From: Amaurobius ferox | Lineage: Eukaryota; Arthropoda; Arachnida; Araneae; Amaurobiidae | Direction: 5' to 3' | Length of the DNA stretch: 64,000 nucleotides | Assembly: GCA_951213105.1 (NCBI GenBank) | Contig: OX578147.1 | Span: 126,313,822 to 126,377,821 of the forward strand | Shown: one piece after another, positions 25,818 to 36,905 of the stretch | How positions within the stretch are numbered: position 1 is the first letter of the stretch | Layout: each line of letters starts with the position of its first letter | Position numbers and translations under genes: made by a program | Notes under the pieces: generated by a model | Databases searched by the model: none | Told to the model about the DNA's origin: nothing | Seen by the model: only the letters and a program-made list of their open reading frames with translations

Positions 25818-26151
25818 GTGAATTTTATGTGATGTGTCTAATGTGATTGGAATGAAATGCATTTTAAAGCATGAAATGTGTGATTTGAATGTTTATTACA
25901 CTAATGAAATGAAATTTTTCATTTAGTTGCAATTTTAATTCTGTAGTTATCTATTTTATTAGTTCACCCCTATTTTAGGAGGCTATTTTCAAAATGTCTT
26001 TTCATTTTATTTAGTTATTTTGAATACTTATAAAATTTTATTTATCATTTTATTTTATTATTTTACCCTTTACACTTATAATTTGTTACATTTATCTATA
26101 ATGAGAAAGTCTCAGATTTAGAGCATTTTCTTTTTCTTTCTTATGATATAC
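25818..26151 (+). other. Kinesin intron, left end
   Basis: T-rich intron with no repeat or gene recognised. It runs up to the first composite repeat unit at 26152. Confidence 0.6.
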
Positions 26152-26235
26152 TAGCCGCCTTTGGCGACCAGCCTGTTCGCTACCCTTGAAAATTCTGACC
26201 GTGGCAAATTCTGGTTGTTGCAAACTCGCTGGCGC

Positions 26236-26502
26236 GACCTACCAGAAAGGTGTAAGGTAACTGTTTGGACGGCCAGGAAGTGCCACCCAATTTAGACCGG
26301 AACTCAGTAGAGGAGGCATCCACAGGGACCGTACACTCCTTCCCCTACCACCAACCTCTCGATAGGACTTAAGGTCCCACGTGTTTAACGTTATCGTACT
26401 CCGCGTGAACACGGCAGCAGTTTCGGCAGTGGCGGAAAAGGAACCCAGGCCTACCGAGTGAAATTCCTGCGAGCTAACCACTGGGCTACTGCGCCCTCCG
26501 CG
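26236..26502 (-). repeat. tRNA-derived SINE, copy 1
   Basis: Read on the minus strand it starts at a GGGCGCAGTAGCCCAGTGG-like head with a pol III A box and ends with the family's 3' body (GGTGGCACTTCCTGGCC, CCTTACACCTTTCTGG). The B box is degenerate here (GGTTCCTTTTCC), so this copy is old. Confidence 0.75.
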
Positions 26503-26562
26503 ACAATCTCCATAACTTTCTTTTTATTCGCCCAATTTAGACTGAAACCCAGTGGGAGAGGC

Positions 26563-27323
26563 TGTTGGAAATAATCGATACATCGCGATTCACGTTCCCG
26601 TGAGCGGGCGTTTATGCAAATTTAATATGAACGACTCTTCCCGTTCACCGGCGTGAACCGTGACGTTTTTCAACATGAGGTTTCATGCAAATCAGTTCTC
26701 AATGCGTACGCATCTGATTTGCATATCCGGGGGCGTTTCCGGAACTGTCCATTCTCGGATATATAGGGCAGAGGTTTCTTGAAGCAATCAGACATTAGTC
26801 AGACTTTGCAGACATTAAGGAGACGTCTGCAGGAGACATTGGAGAAAGGTCGATCGAGATCAGACAGAAATGTTTTTGACAGAAGCACTGCGGAATATCT
26901 TTTTGACGACGGTTAATAGTCGAAACGGATGCAGATGTATTGAACGTTAAATTTACTTACAAACGTTCGGAAGCCGCTTTAAATATTTTCCTGATGTTAT
27001 ATCCTTTGGTTTCCCTTTACCAAGTGATGGTGGCTGAAATATACGCAACTGATAGAGGTAGTATAGTAATTTACTACCAAATGCTTCAAGGAATCTCTGT
27101 CTAGTCATTTACAACTAAAAATCTTTTGTACATAGTTTATTTTGATGTTTTACGGCATGGAAAATTACCAGGTATGTGTAATATGCTGAGTTGTGTTTTT
27201 CACCAAATAAAGTGAACGAAGTTTTCCTTTAAAACTGGACTTGTGTACTTTCATGACCCAGCCAACACTTATTGACTCTGACAGTGCGTGCTTTGCTATC
27301 TGCAAATTTTAAATTTTCCAACA
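26563..27323 (+). repeat. 5' LTR of Copia element 1
   Basis: TG...CA ends. It contains three ATGCAAAT octamers (26614-26621, 26685-26692 and inverted at 26717-26724). A palindrome ATGCGTACGCAT sits between the last two. A TATATA box lies at 26760-26765 and AATAAA at 27206-27211. The spacing suggests U3 to about 26790, then R and U5. Confidence 0.92.
26760..26765 (+). promoter_or_regulatory. TATA box of the Copia 1 LTR
   Basis: TATATA follows the octamer/palindrome cluster by about 35 bp and precedes the purine-rich likely start of transcription. The second Copia LTR has TATAAA at the equivalent place (35653-35658). Function is inferred from position. Confidence 0.6.
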
Positions 27324-27330
27324 CTAAAAC

Positions 27331-27344
27331 GGTTACGGGGCCAG
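27331..27344 (+). other. Primer-binding site of Copia element 1
   Basis: GGTTACGGGGCCAG lies 7 bp after the 5' LTR. It resembles the Drosophila copia primer site, which pairs with the internal anticodon arm of initiator-Met tRNA rather than its 3' end. The same site is seen at 36745-36757 in element 2. Confidence 0.6.
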
Positions 27345-27520
27345 TTCAACGCCCAACAGAGTCATAAGTGCAAGTATCTTTAAAGAAATCGTTCCAGTGT
27401 TCAGATGGGGGCCGCACCTGGCACCATTTTGAAGTTCGTGTGAACAACGAAACGCAACAGTGTAAACGTAAACAGTGTACAAGAACTTTTACTTCTGCTT
27501 CTTCAAAACTACGAGTGGCC

Positions 27521-30500
27521 ATGGAGGCAAGTAGAACGGAGTTGCTGACGCGGGACAACTACGTCACCTGGTGTACCGACATCTCATTCGTGCTCAAGGG
27601 AGAAGGATGTTTCGGACATGTGCTAAGCCTATCGAAGAAGACGCAACCGCGAGTCGCTGCGACTACGATGATTTTTATCGCCGGAAAGACCGAGCATTAG
27701 CCATAATTTATCAAAGTTTATCCTCGGAATACAAGGAGTTGATAAACGTCACCGACGAACCTAGTCAAGTATGGAATACCTTGAAAGAACATTTTCAAGC
27801 GCCTTCCCGAGCCAACCTGGTTATATTACTAGATGAGTTCTTCGACATTCGGCCGGAGCCAGACGAGCCTGTTGACATTTTTTGCTCAAGACTGCGGAAG
27901 GCCGTGACGAGGCTTAAAGACGCGAAACGCCCCATTGAAGACCTATATGTAGCATTCCAGTCGATACGGTACCTTCCGGAAGAATTCCGAGGTATCGTTC
28001 AGCTCATATATCGATGGAATGACTCGGACTTCAAGCTCAGCAAAATACAAGCAGAGCTAGCAGCGGAGGAGAGCCGGCTTAGGCAGCAAGCAAGTGACTT
28101 TTCCAAAACTGTGAGTTCAAATTCTGCATATTTTACTTCTAAGAAATTAGTAAATAGAGTAAAAGTATCTAAACCTAAATTTCCAAATGTATCTCATAAT
28201 GTGTCTAATGTAAATACTTCTAGTCATAATGTAAATATTTCTAAAAGTAAAATTAAGTGTTTTAAGTGTAATAAACTAGGTCATACTAAATCTAATTGCA
28301 GTAGAAATAATGGATCTAGTATTGTGGAATTTCTTGGGTCTCCACAGATTGAGGCTAATACTGTAATCGATCCTAGCGATAGACTCAGCTGGGTAGTAGA
28401 CACTGCTGCTACGCGACATTTCTGTAATAACATTAAGTTATTTTCAAAATTTAATGAGTGCAAAGGCACTTCAATGTCGCTAGCAGTAGGGGATGTCGAA
28501 AGTCCAGTTGAGGCTATCGGGACGGTGGAAATGTATGTCCAATTTAAGGATAAGCAAAGTATTATCAAATTGGAAAATGTTATGTATTCTCCTAAACTTA
28601 GGAGAAATTTATTAGCTGCATCTGTTCTTGAGGAACAAAATTTTAGTTTTAATGGAGCTAATGGGGTTCTATGGTTTTTTACACCTAAAGGGGAGAAATT
28701 CTTTTATGCAAAAAGAAAGGATGGGTTATATTTTTTAAAACCTAAGTATAGTACCCAGGAACAACATAACGTAGAAAACCGTCAATCTAAAGATAGGGAT
28801 CGAGATAGAGACAAGAAACACAAAAAGGATAAGAAATCCAAGGATAGGGATCCTAGTGCTTCCAGAAAAATAGACAAAGTAAAAATAGCACCTAATCTTA
28901 AAGAAACTGAATTTAAATCTGACAAAACAAAAACTAAGCAGAATAGAAATGTGGATAGTTCAATATCTAAGCCTAGCAGTTCAGTAACTGAACTTAATAG
29001 TACAAACTGTCTTTGGCATAAACGATATTGCCACATAAACGCTGAATATCTTTTCCAAACCAGCAAAGTTTCTGCCGTAAACGGACTTCCTAGGCTTAAA
29101 TACAAAAAGTTAAATTGTAAATCGTGTAAATTGGCTAAGTCTAGGAGAGTATCATATAAACCCACCGGTAGGATAAGGTCCACTAAACCATTGCAATTGT
29201 TACACATGGATGTGTGTGGTCCCTTACCCACAGCCTCATATGGTGGGAACAAGTATGTCTTAACTATAACAGATGATTATAGTAGAAAAGTTTTTGTTTA
29301 CCTCATGAAACAGAAGTCAGAAGTATTTTCACATTTTAAAGAGTTTCAGGCCAGAGAAGAAAGGCAGTTAGGTACTAAAATTCTATGTATCCGGACGGAT
29401 AATGGGATGGAATTCTGCCATGATAAGTTCAAAAATTACCTGAAGGATATCGGTATTAAGGCTGAGAGGACTAACACATATACCCCACAGCAAAATGGAG
29501 TATCAGAGCGATTCAACTTAACCGCATTTGACTGTGTTAGAGCCATGTTGAACGACAGCAAATTACATGACAGATTCTGGGCGGAAGCAATATTGTGTTT
29601 TGCATACACTAAAAATCGAATATGTCACAAATTTAAGACAAAAACTCCACATGAACTCTACAGTAGTAGAAAACCTTCAGTCAAACATCTTAGAACCTTT
29701 GGTTGTAGAGCATATGTAGGCAAACCCAGTCAGCTCAGAAAGAAGTTAGACATGAAAGCTACAGAAGGGGTGATGGTAGGCTATGCTACTAAAACTAAGG
29801 GCTATAGGATATTTTTGTCAGGAGAGAAACGAACAATTGAGACCTGCAATGTGAGGTTTGATGAGGGTGATGTAGTGGAAGGCATCCTGGACCCAATTTG
29901 TCCCAGAAATATCTCCTCAGGGATATCAAGAGATAACCTTTCAGAATACTCCGACGGGGAATATCCGAGAGAGCAGTCTGATGGGGGGGCAGGAGAGAGT
30001 GAAGACACTGGTGACGATCCGTCTGAATCCAGTGAGGAAACGGACTCTCCTGCTGACTCCAGTATGACTCCTTGCTCGGATATTGCTTGGCAGCGAAAGA
30101 CGGTTCCAAGACCCGATGGGAGTAGAACCGATGTGTATTATTACGCTCAAGGAGATAATAAAAGGCTGAGGTCACACAATGATGTTAAGAAATATTGTGA
30201 TAAAAGGAATATACAATTTGATCAGCAACTGTTTAATTTTCGGGAAAATAAAGGTCTTAAAAGGGTCAGAGGCAGACCAGAAGCAAGCAATATTGAAATA
30301 AATATACCAAAAGGGTACAACGCTGCTATAAAATCTTCCCAGTCCGAAAAATGGTGTAAAGCTATGGATGAGGAAATGGCCGTAATGCAAGAGAGGGGTG
30401 TCTGGGAACTAGTTCCTGCATCCACCTCACAAAAGCATATAGGCAGTAGATGGGTCTACACCATTAAGAAAGACGAGAATGGGAAAATCAAGAGGTTTAA

Positions 30501-31860
30501 AGCTCGTTTGGTAGCCCAGGGGTATGGTCAGAAAAAGGGAGAATCATACGATGAAGTTTTTAGCCCTGTTGTTAACTTCAACTTAATTAGAGCATTCTTC
30601 TCAATTTTCGTATGCATGCTTGGCTGGATGCATTTCCAATTAGATATCAAATCTGCCTATCTCTATGCTAAATTGAGTCAAAAGGTATATATGAAACAGC
30701 CTCAAGGTTATGTCAATCAGGAACAGCCTGATTATGTTTGTTTGTTGAAGAAAGCCATTTACGGTCTTCATCAAAGTGGAAGAGAATGGTTTAATGAACT
30801 TGACACCAAATTAAAAGAATTAAATTTTTTAAAACTTCAATGGTGTAATTGTGCATATATTTACAATAGCAAAGTTCTTATGCTAGTCTATGTGGATGAC
30901 ATAATTCTCTTCTCAAAGTATCAAAGGGACATAGACCACATTGTTTCATTACTTAGCATAGAATTTGATATCAAGGTATTAGGAAAAATTAGAAAACTTT
31001 TAGGCGTGGAATTTAAAGAGTGTGACAATAAATTTTTTATACATCAAAGTCAGTATATAGATAAAGTATGTCAAATGTTTCAACAGTATAAATATCCAGT
31101 TACTTCACTTCCCATTTCTAAAGGGAATATTCTAAGTAAAATAGATTGTCCAAAGACAAGTGAAGAAATAAAGCAAATGCAAAGTTTTCCTTACAGGAGC
31201 TTAATTGGGTGTTTGGCTTTTATATCTAGTAGGACTAGACCTGATATTTGTTACGCCATCAATATATTATCTCAATTTCAAGAAAACCCTGGAATTAAGC
31301 ATTGGGATGCATTGTTAAGACTTTTAGGATATGTTGAAAAGACTAAAAACTATGTGTTGAATTTATCTAACATTCAGGAGTTAAAATTAAATTGTTACTC
31401 AGATTCTGACTTTGCTGCAAACAGAGATGACCGTGTTTCACTTGGAGGCATGATACTCTTTATTGACAATGTACCTATTTCTTGGCGTACCTTTAAACAT
31501 AAGTGTGTCAGCTTATCAACCATGGAAGCTGAATATGTATCACTAACTGAAGCCGCTAAGGAAATGGTATGGGTACAAAACATAATAGAAGAATGTCATT
31601 TACTTGGGTTAAACTTTAATAAAAGTAACAGTGTTATTTTTAGCGACAACCAAGCAGCCATTAATTTTTCTAACTCTCCAATTGAAAACAACAGAACTAA
31701 GCATATTGATGTTAGATATCATTTCCTAAGAAATTTAATAGTCAATGAATCTTTTAATGTTAAATTTGTAAATAGTAAAGATAACTTAGCAGATTACTTT
31801 ACTAAACCAATGACTAAGGAAATAATACTTAAATTTTGTAATAAAATTTTTAAAAACTAA
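27521..31860 (+). CDS. Copia 1 Gag-Pol polyprotein, frameshifted near its N-terminus
   Basis: The ATG at 27521 opens a Gag start homologous to that of element 2, but about 35 codons later the frame must shift by one near 27615-27630 to continue in the long frame that ends at 31860. The long frame's nominal start at 27571 is a GTG and not a real start. Domains in order: Gag; CCHC knuckle CFKCNKLGHTKSNC (about 28258-28300); protease with DTAAT (about 28398); a lysine/arginine/aspartate-rich stretch (28785-28870); HHCC and DDE integrase (LLHMDVCGPL, RTDNGMEF, QQNGVSERF); RT with FKARLVAQGY and YVDD (30889-30900); RNase H ending in DYFTKPM. Apart from that shift the frame is open throughout, fitting a very recent insertion. 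Confidence 0.93.
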
Positions 31861-32725
31861 ATCAAAACTTTTTGAGATTAAATGTTTAGTCTAAAGAAAA
31901 TTTTAAATACTAAATTGAATTTACAACTTGGGAATTTTTTTTTAAGATGTCATATATATACATTATTGTTTATCTTAAACCTCATTGATATAAGATAGTA
32001 TATCTTGAGGATAAATTTTTGTGATATTGAATCTTTTTCACTTTACACCTTTGTATATACATCCATTTTCCATGACCCGCATGATGCTAAATAATAGCTT
32101 ATGTGTATAAAATTTTGTATTTTTCAACTTGGTAAAAAGTATGTGTTGAAAGTTTTGATAAAGGAATTTTATTATCTAATTACTTGCATCATGTATTTTT
32201 AAATATTTGGTATATCAATGCAGTCTAATAGTATTAATTATGTATACTTATATTGTGTTAATAGACTAAATTTTTTTAAGCTTTTTGAATTATAGTGTTT
32301 ATACTCAAATTTAAAGTAAACTTAAATTCTATGCTTATACAAAATCTTAATCTTTTAAAGTTGACTTGTTTAAAATAATGTGCTTATACTTAAATTTTGG
32401 ATACTTATAATTAAATTTAAACTAAAATTTAAATTTTTGAATGCTGATACTTAAGCATTGAAGTTGTGTTGTATATAAATTTCTACTTGATGTGAAATGT
32501 TGTTGTTACAATATTGTCGACAATACTTAACTATTTTTCAGATGCTATAAGTACTTATGCATTTTATTTTAAATTTAATAATGATATAATACTTTAAATT
32601 TTTTCCTTCATTATGTTTGATAGGATACTGGGGGCCTTGGTGTTTATTGATATACCTTGGTTTCTCAGAGTAAGTTTTCTTTTGCATATGCATTGAGACT
32701 TAAGGATTTGCATGAGGGGGCCGAT
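31861..32725 (+). other. Copia 1 3' untranslated region and polypurine tract
   Basis: AT-rich, with loosely repeated CTTAAATTT/ATACTTA phrases around 32270-32470, the counterpart of the 77-bp minisatellite of element 2. The purine tract GAGGGGG (32714-32720) sits just before the 3' LTR and would prime plus-strand DNA. Confidence 0.7.
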
Positions 32726-33486
32726 TGTTGGAAATAATCGATACATCGCGATTCACGTTCCCGTGAGCGGGCGTTTATGCAAATTTAATATGAACGACTC
32801 TTCCCGTTCACCGGCGTGAACCGTGACGTTTTTCAACATGAGGTTTCATGCAAATCAGTTCTCAATGCGTACGCATCTGATTTGCATATCCGGGGGCGTT
32901 TCCGGAACTGTCCATTCTCGGATATATAGGGCAGAGGTTTCTTGAAGCAATCAGACATTAGTCAGACTTTGCAGACATTAAGGAGACGTCTGCAGGAGAC
33001 ATTGGAGAAAGGTCGATCGAGATCAGACAGAAATGTTTTTGACAGAAGCACTGCGGAATATCTTTTTGACGACGGTTAATAGTCGAAACGGATGCAGATG
33101 TATTGAACGTTAAATTTACTTACAAACGTTCGGAAGCCGCTTTAAATATTTTCCTGATGTTATATCCTTTGGTTTCCCTTTACCAAGTGATGGTGTCTGA
33201 AATATACGCAACTGATAGAGGTAGTATAGTAATTTACTACCAAATGCTTCAAGGAATCTCTGTCTAGTCATTTACAACTAAAAATCTTTTGTACATAGTT
33301 TATTTTGATGTTTTACGGCATGGAAAATTACCAGGTATGTGTAATATGCTGAGTTGTGTTTTTCACCAAATAAAGTGAACGAAGTTTTCCTTTAAAACTG
33401 GACTTGTGTACTTTCATGACCCAGCCAACACTTATTGACTCTGACAGTGCGTGCTTTGCTATCTGCAAATTTTAAATTTTCCAACA
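32726..33486 (+). repeat. 3' LTR of Copia element 1
   Basis: 761 bp, same length as the 5' LTR, with one visible substitution (GGTGTCTG here, GGTGGCTG in the 5' LTR). It is followed by the target duplication GAGGC. Confidence 0.93.
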
Positions 33487-33672
33487 GAGGCATCCACAGG
33501 GACCGTACCCTCCTTCCCCGAACACCAACCTTGCGGAAGGACTTACGGACCCACATGTTTAACGTGATCGCACTCTGCGTGAACACGGCAGCAGTTTTGG
33601 CAGTGGAGGGAATCGAATCCGGGCCTACCGAGTGAAATTCCCGCACGCTAACCACTGGGCTACCGCGCCCTC
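33487..33672 (-). repeat. tRNA-derived SINE, copy 2 (remainder beyond Copia 1)
   Basis: Continues SINE copy 2, whose other part is 26503-26562. Read on the minus strand it shows a tRNA-like head with GTAGCCCAGTGGTTAGCG (A box) and GGATTCGATTCCC (B box). It is a SINE head, not a functional tRNA. Confidence 0.8.
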
Positions 33673-33895
33673 CGCGACAATCTCCATAACTTTCTTTATA
33701 TTCACCCAATTTGGACCGGAACCCAGTGGGGGAGGCATCCACAGAGACCGTATACCCTCCTTCCCCTGTCACCAACCTCTCGGAAGGACTTATCGATCCA
33801 TATGTTTAACGTCATCGTACTCCGCGTCAGTTGCGGGAATCGAACCCAGGCCTACCGAGTGCAATTCTCGCGCGTTAACTTCCCGCGCGCTAATT
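33673..33895 (-). repeat. tRNA-derived SINE, copy 3, truncated and rearranged
   Basis: It holds the family body (GGCATCCACAGAGACCG, CTCGGAAGGACTTA) and a damaged head. The A-box end is replaced by GCGCGCTAA-type sequence that also occurs at 42970 in unit 2. Confidence 0.7.
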
Positions 33896-34942
33896 TAAAT
33901 TTTATAATGACCATATGCTAAGCTCTTAATTTCACCATCCTCGTTCCATCATTTAAAATATCCATAAAATTAAAATATCCATTTAAAATATCTATAAATT
34001 AAAATATCCATTTAAAATTTCCATAAATTAAAATATCCATTTAAAATAAAAAAAATCATCCATATCGTTCCACCAATCCATAAATATAATAATTTCAAAT
34101 ACATCACCACAATTCAAACCACCATAATTCAATCATTTAAATTATTTAAAATATCCATTTAAAAATATCCTTTTAAAATATCCATTTAAAAATATCCTTT
34201 TAAAATATCCATTTAAAAATATCCTTTTAAAATATCCATTTAAAATCTCATATAAATATAATAATTTCGCCCAATGTATACAACACTTCTGCTAGGCTCT
34301 TAATGCATTTAAAACTGAAAGCGCGGTCTCCATAGAGACAGGGAAGAAACTACTGCAGATGGGGGGAAAATGCTGTTGAAGAACTGAGCCGATCGCCGAG
34401 AAATTTAAAATCATGACGTCTTTAAAATTGCGATCCTGAAGGCAATTTTCATTATTTCTGGACCAGATTAGACTTGTAAGAATGCCAGATATTTCAGCTT
34501 TCTAAAAATGTAAATTATTAGTCGAAATTATGAGTACTTTTCACTATGCGAGAATTTAAATACTAAAAATCGTTTTTTTGAGCCAAAAGTGACTTTTGTT
34601 TTAAAATCTTTAAAAATGATTAGAAATTGAAATTGAGAGTTGCAATTGATATATTTTTACTCGCAATTGTCTGTTCTGTCCGGTAGTGTGATTTGTTTTT
34701 TTCTACGATGTCCGGATCGTGGAGAAAAGAGCGCAAAAAGGGCAAAAAACGGTCGAAATCGCATAAAACATTAAATAACAAAAAAAAAAAATTAAAATTT
34801 TTAAAATCTGTTTTCACGTGTCCCCCCCCCCCCCCCCCCCGGTCTCCGATTGCTAAATTTTGTAGCTCTCCAACGCGCGGTCGCTGAACGTATAGTGTAT
34901 AAGACAGACAAACAGACACACAGACATTGCCTTTTATTATTT
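33896..34942. repeat. Unclassified dispersed repeat, copy 1
   Basis: It matches 42985-43955 over almost its whole length. The first part is a low-complexity array of AATATCCATTTAAA phrases (33955-34255). The second half (from about 34310) is more complex, with a C18 run near 34823-34840 and a GACAGACAAACAGACACAC tract at the end. It shows no coding capacity. Confidence 0.7.
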
Positions 34943-35029
34943 ACTAGCCGCTTTTGGCGACCAGCCTGTTCGCTACCCTTGAAAATTCTGACCGTGGCAA
35001 ATTCTGATCGTTGCAAACTCGCTGGTGCG

Positions 35030-35292
35030 ACCTACCAGAAAGGTGTAAGGTAACTGTTTGGACGGCCAGGAAGTGCCACCCAATTTAGACCGGAACTCAA
35101 TGGGGGAGGCATCCACAGGGACCATACACTCCTTCCCCTACCACCAATCTCTGGGAAGGACTTACGGTCCCACATGTTTAACGTGATCGTACTCCGCGTG
35201 AACACGGCGGCAGTTTCGGCAGTGACGTGAAACGAACCCGGGTCTACCGAGTGAAATTCCTGCGAGCTAACCACTGAGCTACCGTGCCCTCC
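35030..35292 (-). repeat. tRNA-derived SINE, copy 4
   Basis: Minus-strand copy with tRNA-like head near 35270-35290 and the usual body ending in CTTACACCTTTCTGG. Equivalent in position to copy 1 of unit 1. Confidence 0.75.
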
Positions 35293-35435
35293 GCGTCAAT
35301 CTCCATAACTTTCTTTTTATTCCCCCAATTTAGACCGGAACCCAGTGGGGGAGGCATCCACAGGGACCGTACCCTCCTTCCCCTAACAACGACCTTGCGG
35401 AAGGACTTACGGACCCACATGTTTAACGTGATCGT

Positions 35436-36742
35436 TGTTGGAAACTTGGTTTTGTTTACATCGCGATTCTCGTTTCGCGGGAGCGTGACGTCATTATTAA
35501 AATGATTATTCCGTTCTCGTGAACGAATCGCGATGTGGATAAAACTTGGCTGATCATGCAAATCACCTTTCTTGCCGCTCACGCATCCTGTTTTGCATAT
35601 CCAGAGGGCGTTGCCGGCAACGGTTATGTTCCGGAACGCACCCATCTTCGGATATAAAGGCTAGACACTTTTCTGGTTTAAAGTAGATCGCTTTGTCTGT
35701 AGATCGCTTTGTCAGTCGATCGCTTGGAAAGCTCGTTGGATAGCTTGCTTATACTGATCGATGGAAGGATCTAGATCGGGCAGACGGATCTTCGTAAAGT
35801 CATGTTTCGATGTTGTCGAAAGTTACGATAAAGTGTTTATCGGTGAACGCGGATATTTAAACTAAACTTAGTAGTTTTGATGGTTCTCAGTTAAGGAGAC
35901 CATGTTTCCCGTGTTGTGGACTTTATAGTGCTGATCCGGAAAGTTTAAAGTTTTAGCCATAGCGTGTGCCCAGCTAGTGGTGGCGTCGGAAAGTGCACGT
36001 GGTCACGTAAGTGTGAAATGTTTTTATTCCACTTACCTGTGTAAATAATACTTAAACCAGAAACGTGTCTAGGCATGGAACTTATACTGAAAACCTTCAT
36101 ATGAGCTGTAGTGCTCATGTTTTGTAAATAATATGCTTTGGTTTTGCTTACCTGTTCTCATGATATATATTGTAAGCAAATACAATGGATTCACTCTTCA
36201 ATAAAAGTGATTTTGAATTAAACTGGAACTGTTCTCATTTAACACTTCTACTGCTACTTGTATTCATACAACTACTATCTAACGGGGCACGGTAGCCCAT
36301 TGGTTAGCGCGCTGGAGTTGCACTCGGTAGGCCCGGGTTCGATTCCAGCCACTGCCAAAACTGCCGCCGTGTTCATGCGGAGTACGATCACGTTAAACAT
36401 GTGGGTCCGAAAGTCCTTCCGAGAGGTTGGTGGTAGGGGAAGGAGGGTACGGTCCCTGTGGATGCCTCCCCCACTGGGTTCCGGTCTAAATTGGGTGGCA
36501 CTTCCCGACCGTCCAAACAGTTACCTTACACCTTTCTGGTAGGTCGGACGGTCTGGGTTTCAACAACAACAACAACTACTATCTAACGTTTGTTATAGCT
36601 GCAACACTCTGTTTTAAATATTTCAACGAAGTTGTGTAACCAGAATTTCGTGGCTCATAGTTATTCTATCACCAGCTTCAGAAATTTAATTATACGTTAA
36701 TTTTCAATATATAACTTATGGATATGATACATAATTCCGTCA
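35436..36742 (+). repeat. 5' LTR of Copia element 2, with SINE insertion
   Basis: It would be 1003 bp without the SINE, against 1013 bp for the 3' LTR (which has an extra 10 bp near 42045). It includes a consensus CRE TGACGTCA (35486-35493), inverted CATCGCGATTC/GAATCGCGATG arms, TATAAA (35653-35658) and AATAAA (36200-36205). The CRE is mutated to TGACATCA in the 3' LTR. Confidence 0.9.
36284..36573 (+). mobile_element. Full-length tRNA-derived SINE inside the Copia 2 5' LTR
   Basis: 290 bp flanked by the 14-bp duplication AACTACTATCTAAC (36270-36283 and 36574-36587). The 3' LTR lacks it, giving the empty site near 42553. The head has a good A box (GTAGCCCATTGGTTAGCG) and B box (GGTTCGATTCC), a body shared with all other copies, and a CAACAACAAC tail. 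This is the best reference copy of the family here. It is transcribed by RNA polymerase III by analogy and mobilised by an unknown LINE. Confidence 0.92.
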
Positions 36743-36744
36743 AA

Positions 36745-36757
36745 GGTTACGGGCCAG
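36745..36757 (+). other. Primer-binding site of Copia element 2
   Basis: GGTTACGGGCCAG, 2 bp after the LTR. Same internal initiator-Met-tRNA type as in element 1. Confidence 0.55.
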
Positions 36758-36905
36758 TGCTCCCCATAACAACGTTAAAAATTTAGAAGTGTTAGTGTTC
36801 CAGCAACGAATCCTGTCGACGGGGGCCGCGGACGGCGCCATTTGCATGTCGACGAAAGTGTAAACAAAAAGTCTGTTCAGCTCAGTTCCAAAAGGCCACC
36901 TTGCC

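Larger units (their letters stand above)
26563..33486 (+). mobile_element. Ty1/Copia LTR retrotransposon 1, near-complete and young
   Basis: 6924 bp with two 761-bp LTRs (26563-27323 and 32726-33486) that begin TGTTGG and end CCAACA. They differ at one position by eye (G at 27028 region, T in the 3' copy). The 5-bp target duplication GAGGC lies at 26558-26562 and 33487-33491, and the target was SINE copy 2. A primer-binding site, one long gag-pol frame and a purine tract are all present. Only one frameshift near the start of gag was found. The order protease, integrase, RT, RNase H is diagnostic of Copia. Confidence 0.95.
26152..34942 (-). repeat. Composite repeat unit 1 (three SINE copies plus an unclassified repeat), split by Copia element 1
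   Basis: It begins ACTAGCCGCCTTTGGCGACC, followed by three consecutive minus-strand SINE copies or fragments and then an unclassified repeat (33896-34942) that ends in GACAGACA-rich sequence and TTGCCTTTTAT. The next base starts unit 2 with the same ACTAGCCGC head, so the two units are head to tail. Without the Copia insertion the unit is about 1.86 kb. The family is not identified. Confidence 0.65.

Noticed and set aside
27571..27630. Apparent start of the Copia 1 polyprotein at 27571
   Set aside because: The first codon is GTG and the first residues are out of frame with the Gag start that is conserved in element 2 at 36906. The true start is the ATG at 27521 followed by a frameshift.
33600..33672. 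tRNA-like cloverleaf sequence with A and B boxes on the minus strand (also near 26460, 35250, 36290 and 42930)
   Set aside because: Each is joined to the same non-tRNA body and, where complete, has a tail and target duplication. They are SINE heads, not tRNA genes.
33955..34255. Regularly spaced AATATCCATTTAAA units, CRISPR-like at first glance
   Set aside because: Spacers are not unique, units are of unequal length, and the context is a eukaryotic intron. It is a low-complexity tandem array.
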